Source: CAVPJW01 sp963705525 | GTDB taxonomy: Bacteria; Acidobacteriota; Vicinamibacteria; Vicinamibacterales; CAVPJW01 | DNA: 64,000 nt | Direction of reading: 5' to 3' | Assembly: GCA_963705525.1 (NCBI GenBank) | Contig: CAVPJW010000007.1 | Span: forward strand, 248,001 to 312,000 | Shown here: piece by piece, positions 34,841 to 43,951 of the stretch | Layout of the letters: each line of letters starts with the position of its first letter | Numbering within the stretch: the first letter of the stretch is position 1 | Position numbers and translations under genes: made by a program | The notes under the pieces: generated by a model | What the model was told of the DNA's origin: nothing | The model's input: the letters and a program-made list of their open reading frames with translations, nothing else | Database searches by the model: none

Positions 34841-36462
34841 CAGTTCGTGCCTCCGCTCGCGGGTGCCGCCGGCTGCTCGCCGGGCGCACACGGCGCCTCG
34901 CTGAAAGCATTGGTGGCGACGGCCGGAGTCACACAGTCAGCCGGCTTCGCGGCCGTCTTCTCCTGGTACTTCGGATTCACGCGGGCAATGACGCGATCGA
35001 CCGACGTGTCGAGACGTCTCAGGAAGGGTGTCGGATACAGCCCGATCCAGATGGCCAGGATGATGAGGGGGACGAATGTCGCGAGTTCGCGCATCGACAG
35101 ATCGCGGAGGTGCTCGTTCTTGGGGTTCTCGATCTTGCCGAACATGGTGCGCTGATAGAGCCAGAGCATGTAGGCCGCGCCCAGCACGATGCCGCTCGCG
35201 GCGAACAGGGCCCATACCTTGCTGGCCACGAACACGCCCTGAAGGATCAGGAGCTCGCCGATGAACCCGTTCAACGCCGGCAGTCCAATCGACGACATCG
35301 TCATCAGGAGGAACACCGCGGCGTAGACCGGCATGACCTTCGAGAGTCCGCCATACTCCGAGATCTCTCGCGTGTGTCGTCGTTCGTACACGATGCCGAC
35401 GATGAGGAAGAGCGCGCCGGTCGAGATGCCGTGGTTGATCTGCTGGATGATGCTGCCCTTGATCCCGACGGGGTTCAACGCAAACATCCCGAGCATGACC
35501 ATCGCCATGTGACTCACGCTCGAGTACGCCACCAGCCGCTTCCAGTCTCTCTGCGCCATGGCCACGAGCGCTCCATACACGATCCCGATGATCGACAGAA
35601 GCACCATCAGCCACACGAAGTGCCTCGAGGCTTCAGGAAGGATCGGCAGGCTGAACCTGATGAACCCGTACGTTCCCATCTTCAGGAGGACCGCGGCCAG
35701 GATGACCGACCCGGCCGTCGGAGCATCGGTATGTGCGTCGGGAAGCCACGTGTGGAACGGAAACATCGGCACCTTGATGGCAAACCCGAGGAAGAACGCG
35801 AGGAAGATCCACCACTGACGATCGAATGGCACGTTCAGCTGCTGGAACTTGGTGATGTCGAACGAGTACACCCCGGCGACTTCGTGATGATAGAAGTACA
35901 GCGCCAGGATGCCGAGGAGCATCACGACGCTCCCGACCAGGGTGTAGAGGAAGAACTTGATCGCTGAGTACAGCCGCCGATCGCTGCCCCAGATGCCAAT
36001 GAGGAAATACATCGGCACGAGCATGACTTCCCAGAACAGAAAGAACAGCAGGAAATCGAGCGAGACGAACGCCCCGATCATGCCGGTCTGGAGCACGAGC
36101 AGCAGAATGTAGTACTCCTTGACCCGCTCGGTGATGGCCGTCCAGGACGAGAGCACGGCGATCGACCCCATCAGCGTGGTCAGGAGGATCATGAGCGAGC
36201 TGAAGCCGTCCACACCGAGGAAGTATTCGGCCCCGATCGACGGAATCCACTCGTGCCGCTCGACGAACTGCCAGGCCGGGTTGCTGCTGTCGTACTGGAA
36301 CCAGAGCGGCAGCGACACGACGAATCCGAGGGTCGCGAAGATGTTGGCGATCCACCTGATGGCATTCTCGTTGCGCTGGTTGATGAAGAGAATGAGCAGC
36401 GCGCCGACGAGCGGCGTGAACAGCACAAGCGAGAGCAGCGGATAGGTCATGGTGTTCGACAT
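34840..36462 (-). CDS. nuoM: NADH-quinone oxidoreductase subunit M
   Basis: 540 residues, antiporter-like membrane subunit. Landmarks: the helix-five glutamate in FFLFWEVMLVPMYFLIGIWG, PFHTWLPDAHTDAPTAGS, and YSSVSHMAMVMLGMF. The C-terminal tail after about residue 500 is low-complexity and rich in Pro/Ala/Cys (CAPGEQPAAPASGG), longer than in most NuoM. It starts 12 bp after the nuoL stop; its stop overlaps the nuoN start. Confidence 0.95.
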   Translation of the reverse strand: MSNTMTYPLLSLVLFTPLVGALLILFINQRNENAIRWIANIFATLGFVVSLPLWFQYDSSNPAWQFVERHEWIPSIGAEYFLGVDGFSSLMILLTTLMGSIAVLSSWTAITERVKEYYILLLVLQTGMIGAFVSLDFLLFFLFWEVMLVPMYFLIGIWGSDRRLYSAIKFFLYTLVGSVVMLLGILALYFYHHEVAGVYSFDITKFQQLNVPFDRQWWIFLAFFLGFAIKVPMFPFHTWLPDAHTDAPTAGSVILAAVLLKMGTYGFIRFSLPILPEASRHFVWLMVLLSIIGIVYGALVAMAQRDWKRLVAYSSVSHMAMVMLGMFALNPVGIKGSIIQQINHGISTGALFLIVGIVYERRHTREISEYGGLSKVMPVYAAVFLLMTMSSIGLPALNGFIGELLILQGVFVASKVWALFAASGIVLGAAYMLWLYQRTMFGKIENPKNEHLRDLSMRELATFVPLIILAIWIGLYPTPFLRRLDTSVDRVIARVNPKYQEKTAAKPADCVTPAVATNAFSEAPCAPGEQPAAPASGGTN

Positions 36463-36474
36463 AGTTGTTCCGCG

Positions 36475-38686
36475 TCAGCGGGTAAACAGATAAATGCTCA
36501 GGAACGCAAAGACACCGAAAACCATGAGCAGCGCATAGTTCTGAATGAGGCCCGTCTGGAGGCGCCGGAAGAGCAGACTCGACTCCTCTGCCGCCCAGCC
36601 GACGAAGTTCACGAGTCCGTCCACGAGGTACTTGTCGATGAGATGCGAGACCCACGACGAGAACACGGTGAACCAGCCCGTACCGTTGACGCCACCATCG
36701 ACCACGCGCGCATCGAATGTCCAGAGCGCCGACGCGCTCCCCTTCGTGGCTCGGATGACCGTCGCATCGTACAGCTCGTCCACGTAGTACTTGTTGGTCA
36801 GCACGCGGTGCGCGCCGGCCCATCGGCGGGCGAGATTCTCGGATTCCTCGGGCCGGACGACGTAGATGGTCCACGCGCGCCAGATCCCGAGGAGAGCCAC
36901 GAGTACCTGAGAAGACCATCAGTCCGAGCTCGCCCTGCCAGGAGATGTGCTCGCCTTCGCCATGCGCTTCCCCGCCGCCCTCAGCGTGCGCTGTTGCTGC
37001 CGACTCGGCCTCGGTCGTCTCGGCCGGAACGCTCGCCTGCTCGGTGGTGGCGTGCGCTGACGCGACGAAGCTGGGCTCCAGGAATTTCTGAATCTGACCA
37101 AAGCCCCAGCTCGATGGCATGCCCAGGAAGCCAGCCACCACCGCACCAACGGCGAGCGCGTACAGCGGAATGCGCATCGCGCTCGGGGACTCGTGCGGAC
37201 CGTGCCAGGCGCCATGTCCATGCCCGGCCGAGTGATCGGGATGGGCGCCGTGGCCGTGATCACCGGCATCATGAAGAGGGGCGGACCCGTGAGCGCCGCC
37301 GTCCCAGGCCGGCCCTCGGTACGTTCCAAAGAACGTCAGCGACATGAGGCGGAACATGTAGAACGCGGTCAGGAGCGCCGTCGCCACCGCCAGCGCCCAG
37401 ATCAGCTTGTTGTGGAGGAACGCGCTCAGCAGGATCTCGTCTTTGCTGAAGAATCCCGACAGCGGGAATATGCCGGCGATGGCCAGCGTCCCGATCATCA
37501 TCGTGGGAAACGTGACCGGCAGATACTTCTGAAGGCCGCCCATCCGGCGCATGTCCTGCTCGCCGCCCATCGCATGGATGACTGACCCGCTGCCGAGAAA
37601 CAAGAGGGCCTTGAAGAACGCGTGCGTCATCAGATGGAACGCGCCGGCCGCGTACGCGCCGACGCCCATCGCCGTGAACATGTATCCGAGCTGTGACACC
37701 GTCGAGTAGGCCAGGACGCGCTTGATGTCATTCTGCACGAGGCCGATCGTGGCGGCGACGAACGCCGTCAGCACGCCGACCACCGCCACGATGGTGAGCA
37801 CCATCGGCGCGTGCGTGAAGAGCACCGCGTTCCGGCCCACCATATACACCCCGGCCGTCACCATCGTCGCGGCATGGATCAGCGCGGAGACCGGCGTCGG
37901 GCCTTCCATCGCGTCAGGCAGCCAGACGTACAGCGGGATCTGGGCGCTCTTGCCCGTGGCGCCGATGAAGAGCAAGAGGGCGATGGTGGAAAGGACGCCG
38001 AACTGTGCGGTCTCGATCGGCATGGTTGCCGCGAGGTCGGCCACTTTCCTGAAGTCGAACGTGCCGAACGTGCTGAAGACCAGGAAGACGCCGAGGATGA
38101 AGCCCCAGTCTCCGACGCGGTTCGTGATGAACGCCTTCTTTCCCGCGTCCGCGGCGCTCTTCTTCTCGTACCAATACCCGATCAACAAGTACGAGCACAG
38201 GCCCACGCCTTCCCAGCCGACGAACATCACCAGGAAGTTCGAGCCCAGCACGAGCATGAGCATGAAGAAGCAGAAGAGATTCAGGTAGCAGAAGAACCGG
38301 GCATATCCGCCGCGCGGCTCGTCGTGCATGTAGGCCGTCGAATAGACGTGAATGAGGAACCCGATGCCGGTGACCACCAGGATCATCATGGCGGACAGCG
38401 GATCGAGTCGAAACGCCCACGGAACCTCGAAAGTCCCGATTCGGCCGTCCGACAATTCGAGCGGGACCGACGGCAGCCACGTTGCAACGGTCACAACATG
38501 GTCACGCGCGTCGGCTGGAAGGCCAAGGAGTTGGAAGAACGCCACGAGCGACACGACGAGTGCGCCCGCCATCGTCGCGCAGGCCAGCAGCCCGGACGTC
38601 TTCCTGCCGAACAGACGGATCCCCACCAGGCCGTTGACGGCGGCGCCGAGACCGGGGAGGAGAGGGATGAGCCAGATCAAATCCAT
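36475..38686 (-). CDS. nuoL: NADH-quinone oxidoreductase subunit L (frameshifted)
   Basis: About 736 residues once one extra base near 36903-36907 is removed (frame lost after GLMVFS, resumed with VLVALLGIWRAW). Antiporter-like subunit with the long lateral helix at its C-terminus. Landmarks: NRVGDWGF, LYVWLPDAMEGPTPVSALIHAAT (outline: the PDAMEGPTPVSALIHAATM region), and a His/Gly-rich loop near residues 460-500. The C-terminal anchor ends in FLSIYLFTR. Essential for complex I and otherwise intact, so the frameshift is likely a sequence error. A facing pair of heptad arrays lies between nuoK and this gene. Confidence 0.95.
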
Positions 38687-38698
38687 AAAGAAACGTGA

Positions 38699-38777
38699 AG
38701 TGCTTAGTTCTTTGTTCTTAAGTTCTTAGGAGTTCTTGGTTCCCGTCTAAGAACTAAGTCCTAAGAACTAAGAACTA
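38699..38777. repeat. Inverted heptad arrays (TTCTTAG family)
   Basis: Left array 38699-38743 with TTAGTTC, TTTGTTC and TTGGTTC units; right array 38748-38777 with CTAAGAA and CTAAGTC units in opposite orientation, only about 4 bp apart. A near-perfect hairpin can form in the nuo transcript between nuoK and nuoL. Confidence 0.85.
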
Positions 38778-38785
38778 CAGCTGCT

Positions 38786-39088
38786 TTACCACCTCATGAC
38801 ATTCATCTCGTCGATGTTGACCGTTTCCTTGTTGCGATAGAACGCCAGGATGATGCCGAGGCCCACGGCCGCTTCGGCGGCGGCCACCGCGATGACGAAG
38901 ACGGCGAAGACCTGGCCGACGCCGTTCTGCAGCTCCTTCGAGTACGCCACGAGATTGATGTTTACGGCGTTCAGAATCAGCTCGATCGACATGAAGATGA
39001 TGATGATGTTCCGGCGCACCATCACGCCGATGACGCCGATCATGAAGAGCGCGGCCGAGAGAACCATGTAGTGAGTCGGTGTAATCAT
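38786..39088 (-). CDS. nuoK: NADH-quinone oxidoreductase subunit K
   Basis: 100 residues, three helices, homologous to MrpC. The two membrane glutamates of the proton path are in SIELILNAVNINLVAYS and AAAEAAVGLGIILA. Full length for the family. It starts 5 bp after nuoJ stops. A longer gap containing heptad arrays separates it from nuoL. Confidence 0.96.
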   Translation of the reverse strand: MITPTHYMVLSAALFMIGVIGVMVRRNIIIIFMSIELILNAVNINLVAYSKELQNGVGQVFAVFVIAVAAAEAAVGLGIILAFYRNKETVNIDEMNVMRW

Positions 39089-39093
39089 GGAAC

Positions 39094-39603
39094 CTACAGC
39101 TCCCGCCGCGCCAGCACGATGGCGCCTATCATCGCGACCAAGAGCAGCATCGACGCGAGTTCGAACGGGATGAGGTAATCGGTGTACAAGAGCCAGCCGA
39201 CCTGCTCGACGTTCTGCGATTCGAGCTGGCTCGCCACCGGGGCGGAGAGCGCTCGGGGCACATAGGTGTACGCCGCGATGGCGATGAGCTCCGCCAGCAC
39301 GACGCCGGAGAGAATGAAGCCCAGCCGAGTTCGACGCCGGGGATCCTGGTGGGTCTCCGGAGGGCGCTTCAGGTTCACCAGCATCACGACGAAGAGATAC
39401 AGGACGACAATCCCGCCCGCGTAGACCAGTATCTGAATCACGGCAAGGAACTGCGCGCCCAGCAACACGTACAACGCGGCAACGAACAGAAAATTGATCA
39501 CCAGGAAGAGCACGCTGTGCACGGTGTCCTTCGTGCTGATCACGAGCACGGCAAAGCCCAGAATGAACGCCGAGAGCACGTAGAAGGCTATCGCTTCGCC
39601 CAT
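39094..39603 (-). CDS. nuoJ: NADH-quinone oxidoreductase subunit J
   Basis: 169 residues, five helices. Typical stretches are VISTKDTVHSVLFLVINFLF and the pi-bulge helix QILVYAGGIVVLYLFVVM with Tyr and Gly. Full length. It begins 1 bp after the nuoH stop, leaving no room for nuoI, which normally lies between H and J. Confidence 0.95.
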   Translation of the reverse strand: MGEAIAFYVLSAFILGFAVLVISTKDTVHSVLFLVINFLFVAALYVLLGAQFLAVIQILVYAGGIVVLYLFVVMLVNLKRPPETHQDPRRRTRLGFILSGVVLAELIAIAAYTYVPRALSAPVASQLESQNVEQVGWLLYTDYLIPFELASMLLLVAMIGAIVLARREL

Positions 39604-39604
39604 A

Positions 39605-40624
39605 CTAGAGAAGCACTTTCACAATCCCCGTCACGACGACGTTGGCGATGGCCAGCGGAATGAGGACCTTCCACCCGAGCCGCATCAGCTGGTCGTACCG
39701 GTAGCGCGGCAGGGTCGCGCGAATCCACAGGAAGACATACAGGAACACGAACGTCTTCACGAGAAACCAGATCCAGCTGGGAACGAGATCCAGGAAACCC
39801 AGCGCCGCAACGTTCGGAAACGGCCGCAGCCAGCCCCCCAGGAACAGCGTCGTCGCCACCGAGGACACGACGATCATGTTGGCGTATTCGGCCAGGAAGA
39901 AGAGGGCGAACCGCATGCCGCTGTACTCGGTGTGGAACCCGCCCGTCAGCTCCTGCTCGGCCTCGGGAAGATCGAACGGCGCACGATTGGTTTCAGCCAG
40001 GCCTCCGATGAAGAAGATGACGAACGCCACCGGCTGGACAAAGGCGAACCAGGCGCCGGCGTTGTACTGCGCGTTGACAATGCCCACCATGCTCAGCGAG
40101 CCCGCGGTCACGATGAGGCTGACGAGCGTCATCGTGACGGCCACTTCGTAGCTGATGAGCTGAGCCGATGCGCGGAGACCCGCGAGCAGCGGGTACTTGC
40201 TGTTCGAGGAGTAGCCCGCGAGGATGGTGCCGTACACGCCGATGGACGCCACCGACACGATGTAGAGCAACCCGACGTTGATATCCGTGATGTAGAGCGT
40301 GACGCGACGCCCGAACATCTGGACCTCGGGGCCGAACGGCACCACCGCGAAAACAATGAGGGCCGGGACGAGCGCAATGATGGGCGCGGCCGTGAAGACC
40401 CACTTGTCGGCGCGGGTCGGCGTGATGTCTTCCTTGATCAGGAGCTTGACGGCATCGGCAATCGGCTGGAGCACGCCGTACGGACCGACCCGCATCGGTC
40501 CGAGCCTGACCTGCACCCACGCGATCACTTTGCGCTCCAGCAGCACCATGTAGGTCACCGCCACGAGCGTCGCGTTCAGGACGATCAGAATCTTGAGCAG
40601 CGGAACGAGGTAGGTGTCGATCAC
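39605..40624 (-). CDS. nuoH: NADH-quinone oxidoreductase subunit H
   Basis: 339 residues, eight helices, forms part of the quinone chamber. Landmarks: ERKVIAWVQVRLGPMRVGPYG (outline: RKVIAWVQVRLGPMRVG), DAVKLLIKEDITPTRADKW, the acidic loop AETNRAPFDLPEAEQELTGG (outline), and LPRYRYDQLMRLGWK. It begins by overlapping the nuoD stop by 4 bp. NuoG, NuoF and NuoE, usually encoded between D and H, are absent. Confidence 0.96.
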   Translation of the reverse strand: MIDTYLVPLLKILIVLNATLVAVTYMVLLERKVIAWVQVRLGPMRVGPYGVLQPIADAVKLLIKEDITPTRADKWVFTAAPIIALVPALIVFAVVPFGPEVQMFGRRVTLYITDINVGLLYIVSVASIGVYGTILAGYSSNSKYPLLAGLRASAQLISYEVAVTMTLVSLIVTAGSLSMVGIVNAQYNAGAWFAFVQPVAFVIFFIGGLAETNRAPFDLPEAEQELTGGFHTEYSGMRFALFFLAEYANMIVVSSVATTLFLGGWLRPFPNVAALGFLDLVPSWIWFLVKTFVFLYVFLWIRATLPRYRYDQLMRLGWKVLIPLAIANVVVTGIVKVLL

Positions 40625-41742
40625 CGGTCCACTTCCCCGAGCACGATGTCGATGGAGCCGATCAGGGCGACCACATCGGCGACCATGTGGCCCTTGATCA
40701 GTCGCGGCAGCGCCTGCAGGTTGCAGAAGGATGGCGGACGCACGCGGAACCGGTACGGATTGGTGGACTTGCCGTCGCTGACAATGAAGTAGCCGAGCTC
40801 GCCCTTCGGCGATTCGATCGCGTGATAGGTCTCGCCGGCGGGCGGCTTGATGACGCGCGGCACCTTGCCCACCACCGGCCCTTCCGGAATGCCCTGAACC
40901 GCCTGCCGGATGATGCGGATCGACTGGCGGAACTCCTCGAGCCGGACCAGGTAGCGATCATACGTGTCGCCGCGGCTCCCGATCGGCACGTCGAACTCCA
41001 TCTCGTCGTACGCCGCGTAGGGCTCGTCCTTCCGGATATCGCGCACGACGCCCGATCCGCGAAGGGCCGGTCCGCTCAAACCGATCGCTATGGCTTCCTC
41101 TGCTGAGATCACTCCGACCTCGCGAGTGCGCTCGAGCCAGATCCGGTTGTTGGTGAGGAGCTCTTCGTACTCGTCCACCTTCTCCGCCATGATCGTGCAG
41201 AACTCGAGGACCTTCTGATCCCAGCCCTGCGGAATATCGAGCGGCAGGCCGCCGATGCGCATCGAGTTGTACGTCAGCCGGGCGCCGCAGAACTCTTCGA
41301 AGAGATCCAGGATTAGCTCGCGCTCGCGGAAGGCGTAGAGAAAGACGGTCATCGCGCCGATGTCCATCGCATGCGTGCCCAGCCACAGGCAATGGCTCGC
41401 GATGCGCTGGAGCTCGCACAGGATCGTCCGCACGTACCGCGCACGCCGCGGCACTTCGAGCGCCAGGAGCTTTTCCACCGTCTGGCAATAGCCGACGTTG
41501 CTCGTGGCCGCGGCGACGTAGTCCATGCGGTCGGTGAGCAGGATGATCTGCGTCCAGTTCCGGTTTTCGCTCAGCTTCTCGATGCCGCGATGCAGGTACC
41601 CGATCACGACATCCGAACTGACGACGCGTTCGCCGTCGAGGCGCAAAATGACGCGCAACACCCCATGCGTGCTGGGATGCTGCGGCCCCATGTTGATGAC
41701 CAGCTCGTCGGTGTCGAACATCGGTACGGCGGAGTCAACCAT
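40621..41742 (-). CDS. nuoD: NADH-quinone oxidoreductase subunit D
   Basis: 373 residues, 49-kDa-type subunit related to NiFe-hydrogenase large subunits; it binds quinone near cluster N2. Landmarks: INMGPQHPSTHGVLR with the quinone-site His, GYLHRGIEKL, MDYVAA, RIASHCLWLG and TYNSMRIGGL. It is a separate gene, not fused to nuoC. Start ATG 41742 (MVDSAVPMF) overlaps nothing and follows GAGTAGA, 7 bp after the nuoC stop. Confidence 0.95.
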   Translation of the reverse strand: MVDSAVPMFDTDELVINMGPQHPSTHGVLRVILRLDGERVVSSDVVIGYLHRGIEKLSENRNWTQIILLTDRMDYVAAATSNVGYCQTVEKLLALEVPRRARYVRTILCELQRIASHCLWLGTHAMDIGAMTVFLYAFRERELILDLFEEFCGARLTYNSMRIGGLPLDIPQGWDQKVLEFCTIMAEKVDEYEELLTNNRIWLERTREVGVISAEEAIAIGLSGPALRGSGVVRDIRKDEPYAAYDEMEFDVPIGSRGDTYDRYLVRLEEFRQSIRIIRQAVQGIPEGPVVGKVPRVIKPPAGETYHAIESPKGELGYFIVSDGKSTNPYRFRVRPPSFCNLQALPRLIKGHMVADVVALIGSIDIVLGEVDR

Positions 41743-41749
41743 GATCGAT

Positions 41750-42418
41750 CTACTCGATGTCCACTTCTTCACGCGCCTGGCGAAGCTTCAGCCAGTCGAG
41801 CGGGTTTTCCATCAGTAGCTCCCCCGGACCTTCGAGCGGATAGTCCTTGCGCTGCGGATGCCCTTGCCATTCGTCCGGCATCAGAATGCGGCGCAGATCC
41901 GGATGTCCCACGAAATTGACGCCGAAAAGATCGTACACCTCGCGCTCGAGCCAGTTCGCGGCGGGCCAGATGCCGGCAACCGAGGGAACGGGATCGCCAT
42001 CCGCGGCGCGCACCTTCAGGCGAATCCGATGGCGGAGCCTGGTCGAATAGAGACAGTAAACGACATCGAACCGTGCAGGCCGCGGCGGCCAATCGCTCGC
42101 CGTGACGTCGGAGCAGAAGTCGAACGCCGCTTCCGGTTGATCGCGAAGGTAGGTTGCCACCTCGAGTAGCCGACCCGCCGGGATGATGGCCGTCCAGTCT
42201 CCCAGGAAGAGGCTCAGCGCTGTCACGGCGTCCGGCATCGTCGCTTGAAGCTGACTCAGGTAACCGGGCACGACGGCATCGGCTGGAGGCGGTGGATCGG
42301 GCGGACCGCTCGGGGGCGCCGCCTTGTGCTCGGCCGCGGGCGCTGCGGGTTTCGCCGGTGCCTTCGGAGCGGGTGGTGCCGCTGGCGGGCCTGCGGGTGG
42401 CGTGGTCTCGTCAGTCAT
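41750..42418 (-). CDS. nuoC: NADH-quinone oxidoreductase subunit C
   Basis: 222 residues, 30-kDa-type peripheral-arm subunit. The C-terminal core (about 55-222) has DFCSDVTASDW, VYCLYSTRLRHRIRLK, ANWLEREVYDLFGVNFVGHPDLRRILMP (outline: REVYDLFGV and HPDLRRIL) and the RKDYPLEG end. An N-terminal extension of about 50 residues is almost wholly Pro, Ala and Lys, which is unusual for NuoC and probably disordered. It begins 6 bp after the nuoA stop; nuoB, normally in this gap, is missing. Confidence 0.94.
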   Translation of the reverse strand: MTDETTPPAGPPAAPPAPKAPAKPAAPAAEHKAAPPSGPPDPPPPADAVVPGYLSQLQATMPDAVTALSLFLGDWTAIIPAGRLLEVATYLRDQPEAAFDFCSDVTASDWPPRPARFDVVYCLYSTRLRHRIRLKVRAADGDPVPSVAGIWPAANWLEREVYDLFGVNFVGHPDLRRILMPDEWQGHPQRKDYPLEGPGELLMENPLDWLKLRQAREEVDIE

Positions 42419-42424
42419 GCTGGC

Positions 42425-42781
42425 TCACGCCCACTCGAGCGCGCCCTTTCGCCACGCGTAGAAGTAGCCCACGACCAGAATGGCCAGGAACACGATCATC
42501 TCGATCAGCCCGAAGATCGCCAGCCGATCCATGATGACGGCCCAGGGGAACATGAAGACCGTCTCGACGTCGAAGATGACGAACAGCATGGCCACGAGGT
42601 AGTAGCGGATGCTGTAGCGATCGCGCGCATCGGTGGCGGGCTCGATGCCGCATTCGTACGGCTCGAGCTTGACCTTGTTGTACTTGCCGGCCTGAACCAG
42701 CTTCGACGCGATCAGCGTGAACGCGGCGAATCCGAGGGCTACGAGCACAAAGAGAACGATCGGGATGTACGCGCTGAGCAT
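42425..42781 (-). CDS. nuoA: NADH-quinone oxidoreductase subunit A
   Basis: 118 residues, three helices. The family signature KLEPYECGIEP with the conserved Cys of the quinone-site loop is present, as is FVIFDVETVFMFPWA. First gene of the nuo-atp run; a good sigma-70-type promoter lies 84 bp upstream on the minus strand. Confidence 0.96.
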   Translation of the reverse strand: MLSAYIPIVLFVLVALGFAAFTLIASKLVQAGKYNKVKLEPYECGIEPATDARDRYSIRYYLVAMLFVIFDVETVFMFPWAVIMDRLAIFGLIEMIVFLAILVVGYFYAWRKGALEWA

Positions 42782-42864
42782 GGTGGTGAATCCGCGGCAG
42801 GCGGGTTGACGCGGGTGACCGGTCGGGCGCGCAGTCGCGCGCGGAGAGCCGCCAAAATCGCGTG

Positions 42865-42894
42865 TTTATAACATGCGATCCGGGGGGTGGTCAA
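42865..42894 (-). promoter_or_regulatory. Predicted sigma-70 promoter of the nuo-atp operon
   Basis: On the minus strand TTGACC (42894-42889) and TATAAA (42870-42865) are 18 bp apart, upstream of nuoA with nothing between but the leader. Confidence 0.75.
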
Positions 42895-42971
42895 GAAACG
42901 GCGACGTCATCGATTCACCGACATAAAATGCCGCAAGTTTTTATTTTGCAGATATTTCCGGACACAGTCGC

Positions 42972-43001
42972 TTGACGCGTCGTCGCGCAGGATCCTATAC
43001 T
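42972..43001 (+). promoter_or_regulatory. Predicted sigma-70 promoter of the VWA gene pair
   Basis: TTGACG (42972-42977) and TATACT (42996-43001), 18-bp spacer, 56 bp before the first VWA gene. Divergent from the nuo promoter, about 80 bp away. Confidence 0.7.
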
Positions 43002-43057
43002 GCCGGAAGGGATGCTCCTCGGAGGCCCGATTGCGCGATCCCACTCGCGACAAAGCC

Positions 43058-43951
43058 ATGCGGTCACGATCGCCGCGCCTCGCCGTCCTCTTCCTGTCGC
43101 TTGTGATTACGGGCGCGGCTCGCCCGATCCTCACGGCGCAGTCGACGCCGCGCGAGCTCTACGTCAGTGTGCTCGACGAGCGCGGTGACCCCGTCAAGAA
43201 TCTCCAGGCCGACGCCTTCATCGTCCGCGAAGACGGGGTCCCGCGAGAAGTGTTGAGGGTCAGACCCGCAACCGATCCGCTCCAACTCGCGATCGTGGTG
43301 GACAACAGCGAGGTGTCGCGATCTGAAATACCCAACATCCGCGAGGGGCTGCACGCCTTCCTGAAAGAGCTGCCGGCGACCAATGACATCACGCTCGTGA
43401 CCGTGGCCGATCGCCCGACGATCCTCGTGGACTACACCTCGCATCGGGAGGAGATCGAGAAGGGCATCGATCGAATCTTCACGCAGCCCAACAGCGGCTC
43501 GTCGCTGCTCGAGGCTCTGGTGGAGGTGTCGAAGGGTCTCGAGAAACGCCCGTCCAGCCGTCCTGTGATCGTCCTGATCTCGCTCGAGGGTCCTGAGTTC
43601 AGCACGATGCACTACGACTATGTTCTCGGGGCGCTCCGAAAAAGCGCGGCCGCCGTGCATGCCATCGTCGTCACCCACCCTGGCGCCGACATCACATCGG
43701 ACCCGGCACGAACGCGATCGATCGTCCTCAACCGAGGCACAGAGTCGGGAGGGGGGCGGCAGTCGCTGCTGCTCAGCAGCCAGGGTCTGGCCGACACGTT
43801 GCGCCATCTCGCGGCCGAACTGTCCAATCAATACGTCGTGACATATTCCCGCCCTGACACGCTCATACCACCCGAGAAGGTCGACGTCGCCGTCAAGCAG
43901 CCGAATTTCAAGGCCCGAGGCGTGCCGGTTCCAACGCCCAGCACGCCATGA
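43058..43951 (+). CDS. Secreted von Willebrand factor A-like protein (VWA 1)
   Basis: 297 residues. Signal peptide (1 to about 28, ILTAQ), an N-terminal beta region (LYVSVLDERGDPVKNLQADAF outline, residues 33-70) of the VWFA-related Acidobacterial type, then a VWA domain (about 75-280). The metal-ion site is degenerate: VVDNSEVS instead of DxSxS. TYSRP near the end matches the beta strand that closes such domains. Probably a periplasmic binding or scaffold protein. Start 43058 (MRSRSPR) begins the signal peptide; its stop overlaps the next start (ATGA). Confidence 0.85.
   Translation: MRSRSPRLAVLFLSLVITGAARPILTAQSTPRELYVSVLDERGDPVKNLQADAFIVREDGVPREVLRVRPATDPLQLAIVVDNSEVSRSEIPNIREGLHAFLKELPATNDITLVTVADRPTILVDYTSHREEIEKGIDRIFTQPNSGSSLLEALVEVSKGLEKRPSSRPVIVLISLEGPEFSTMHYDYVLGALRKSAAAVHAIVVTHPGADITSDPARTRSIVLNRGTESGGGRQSLLLSSQGLADTLRHLAAELSNQYVVTYSRPDTLIPPEKVDVAVKQPNFKARGVPVPTPSTP

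Noticed and set aside
42419..42424. Hidden or frameshifted nuoB between nuoA and nuoC
   Set aside because: Only 6 bp separate the two genes and no NuoB motif occurs in any frame nearby.
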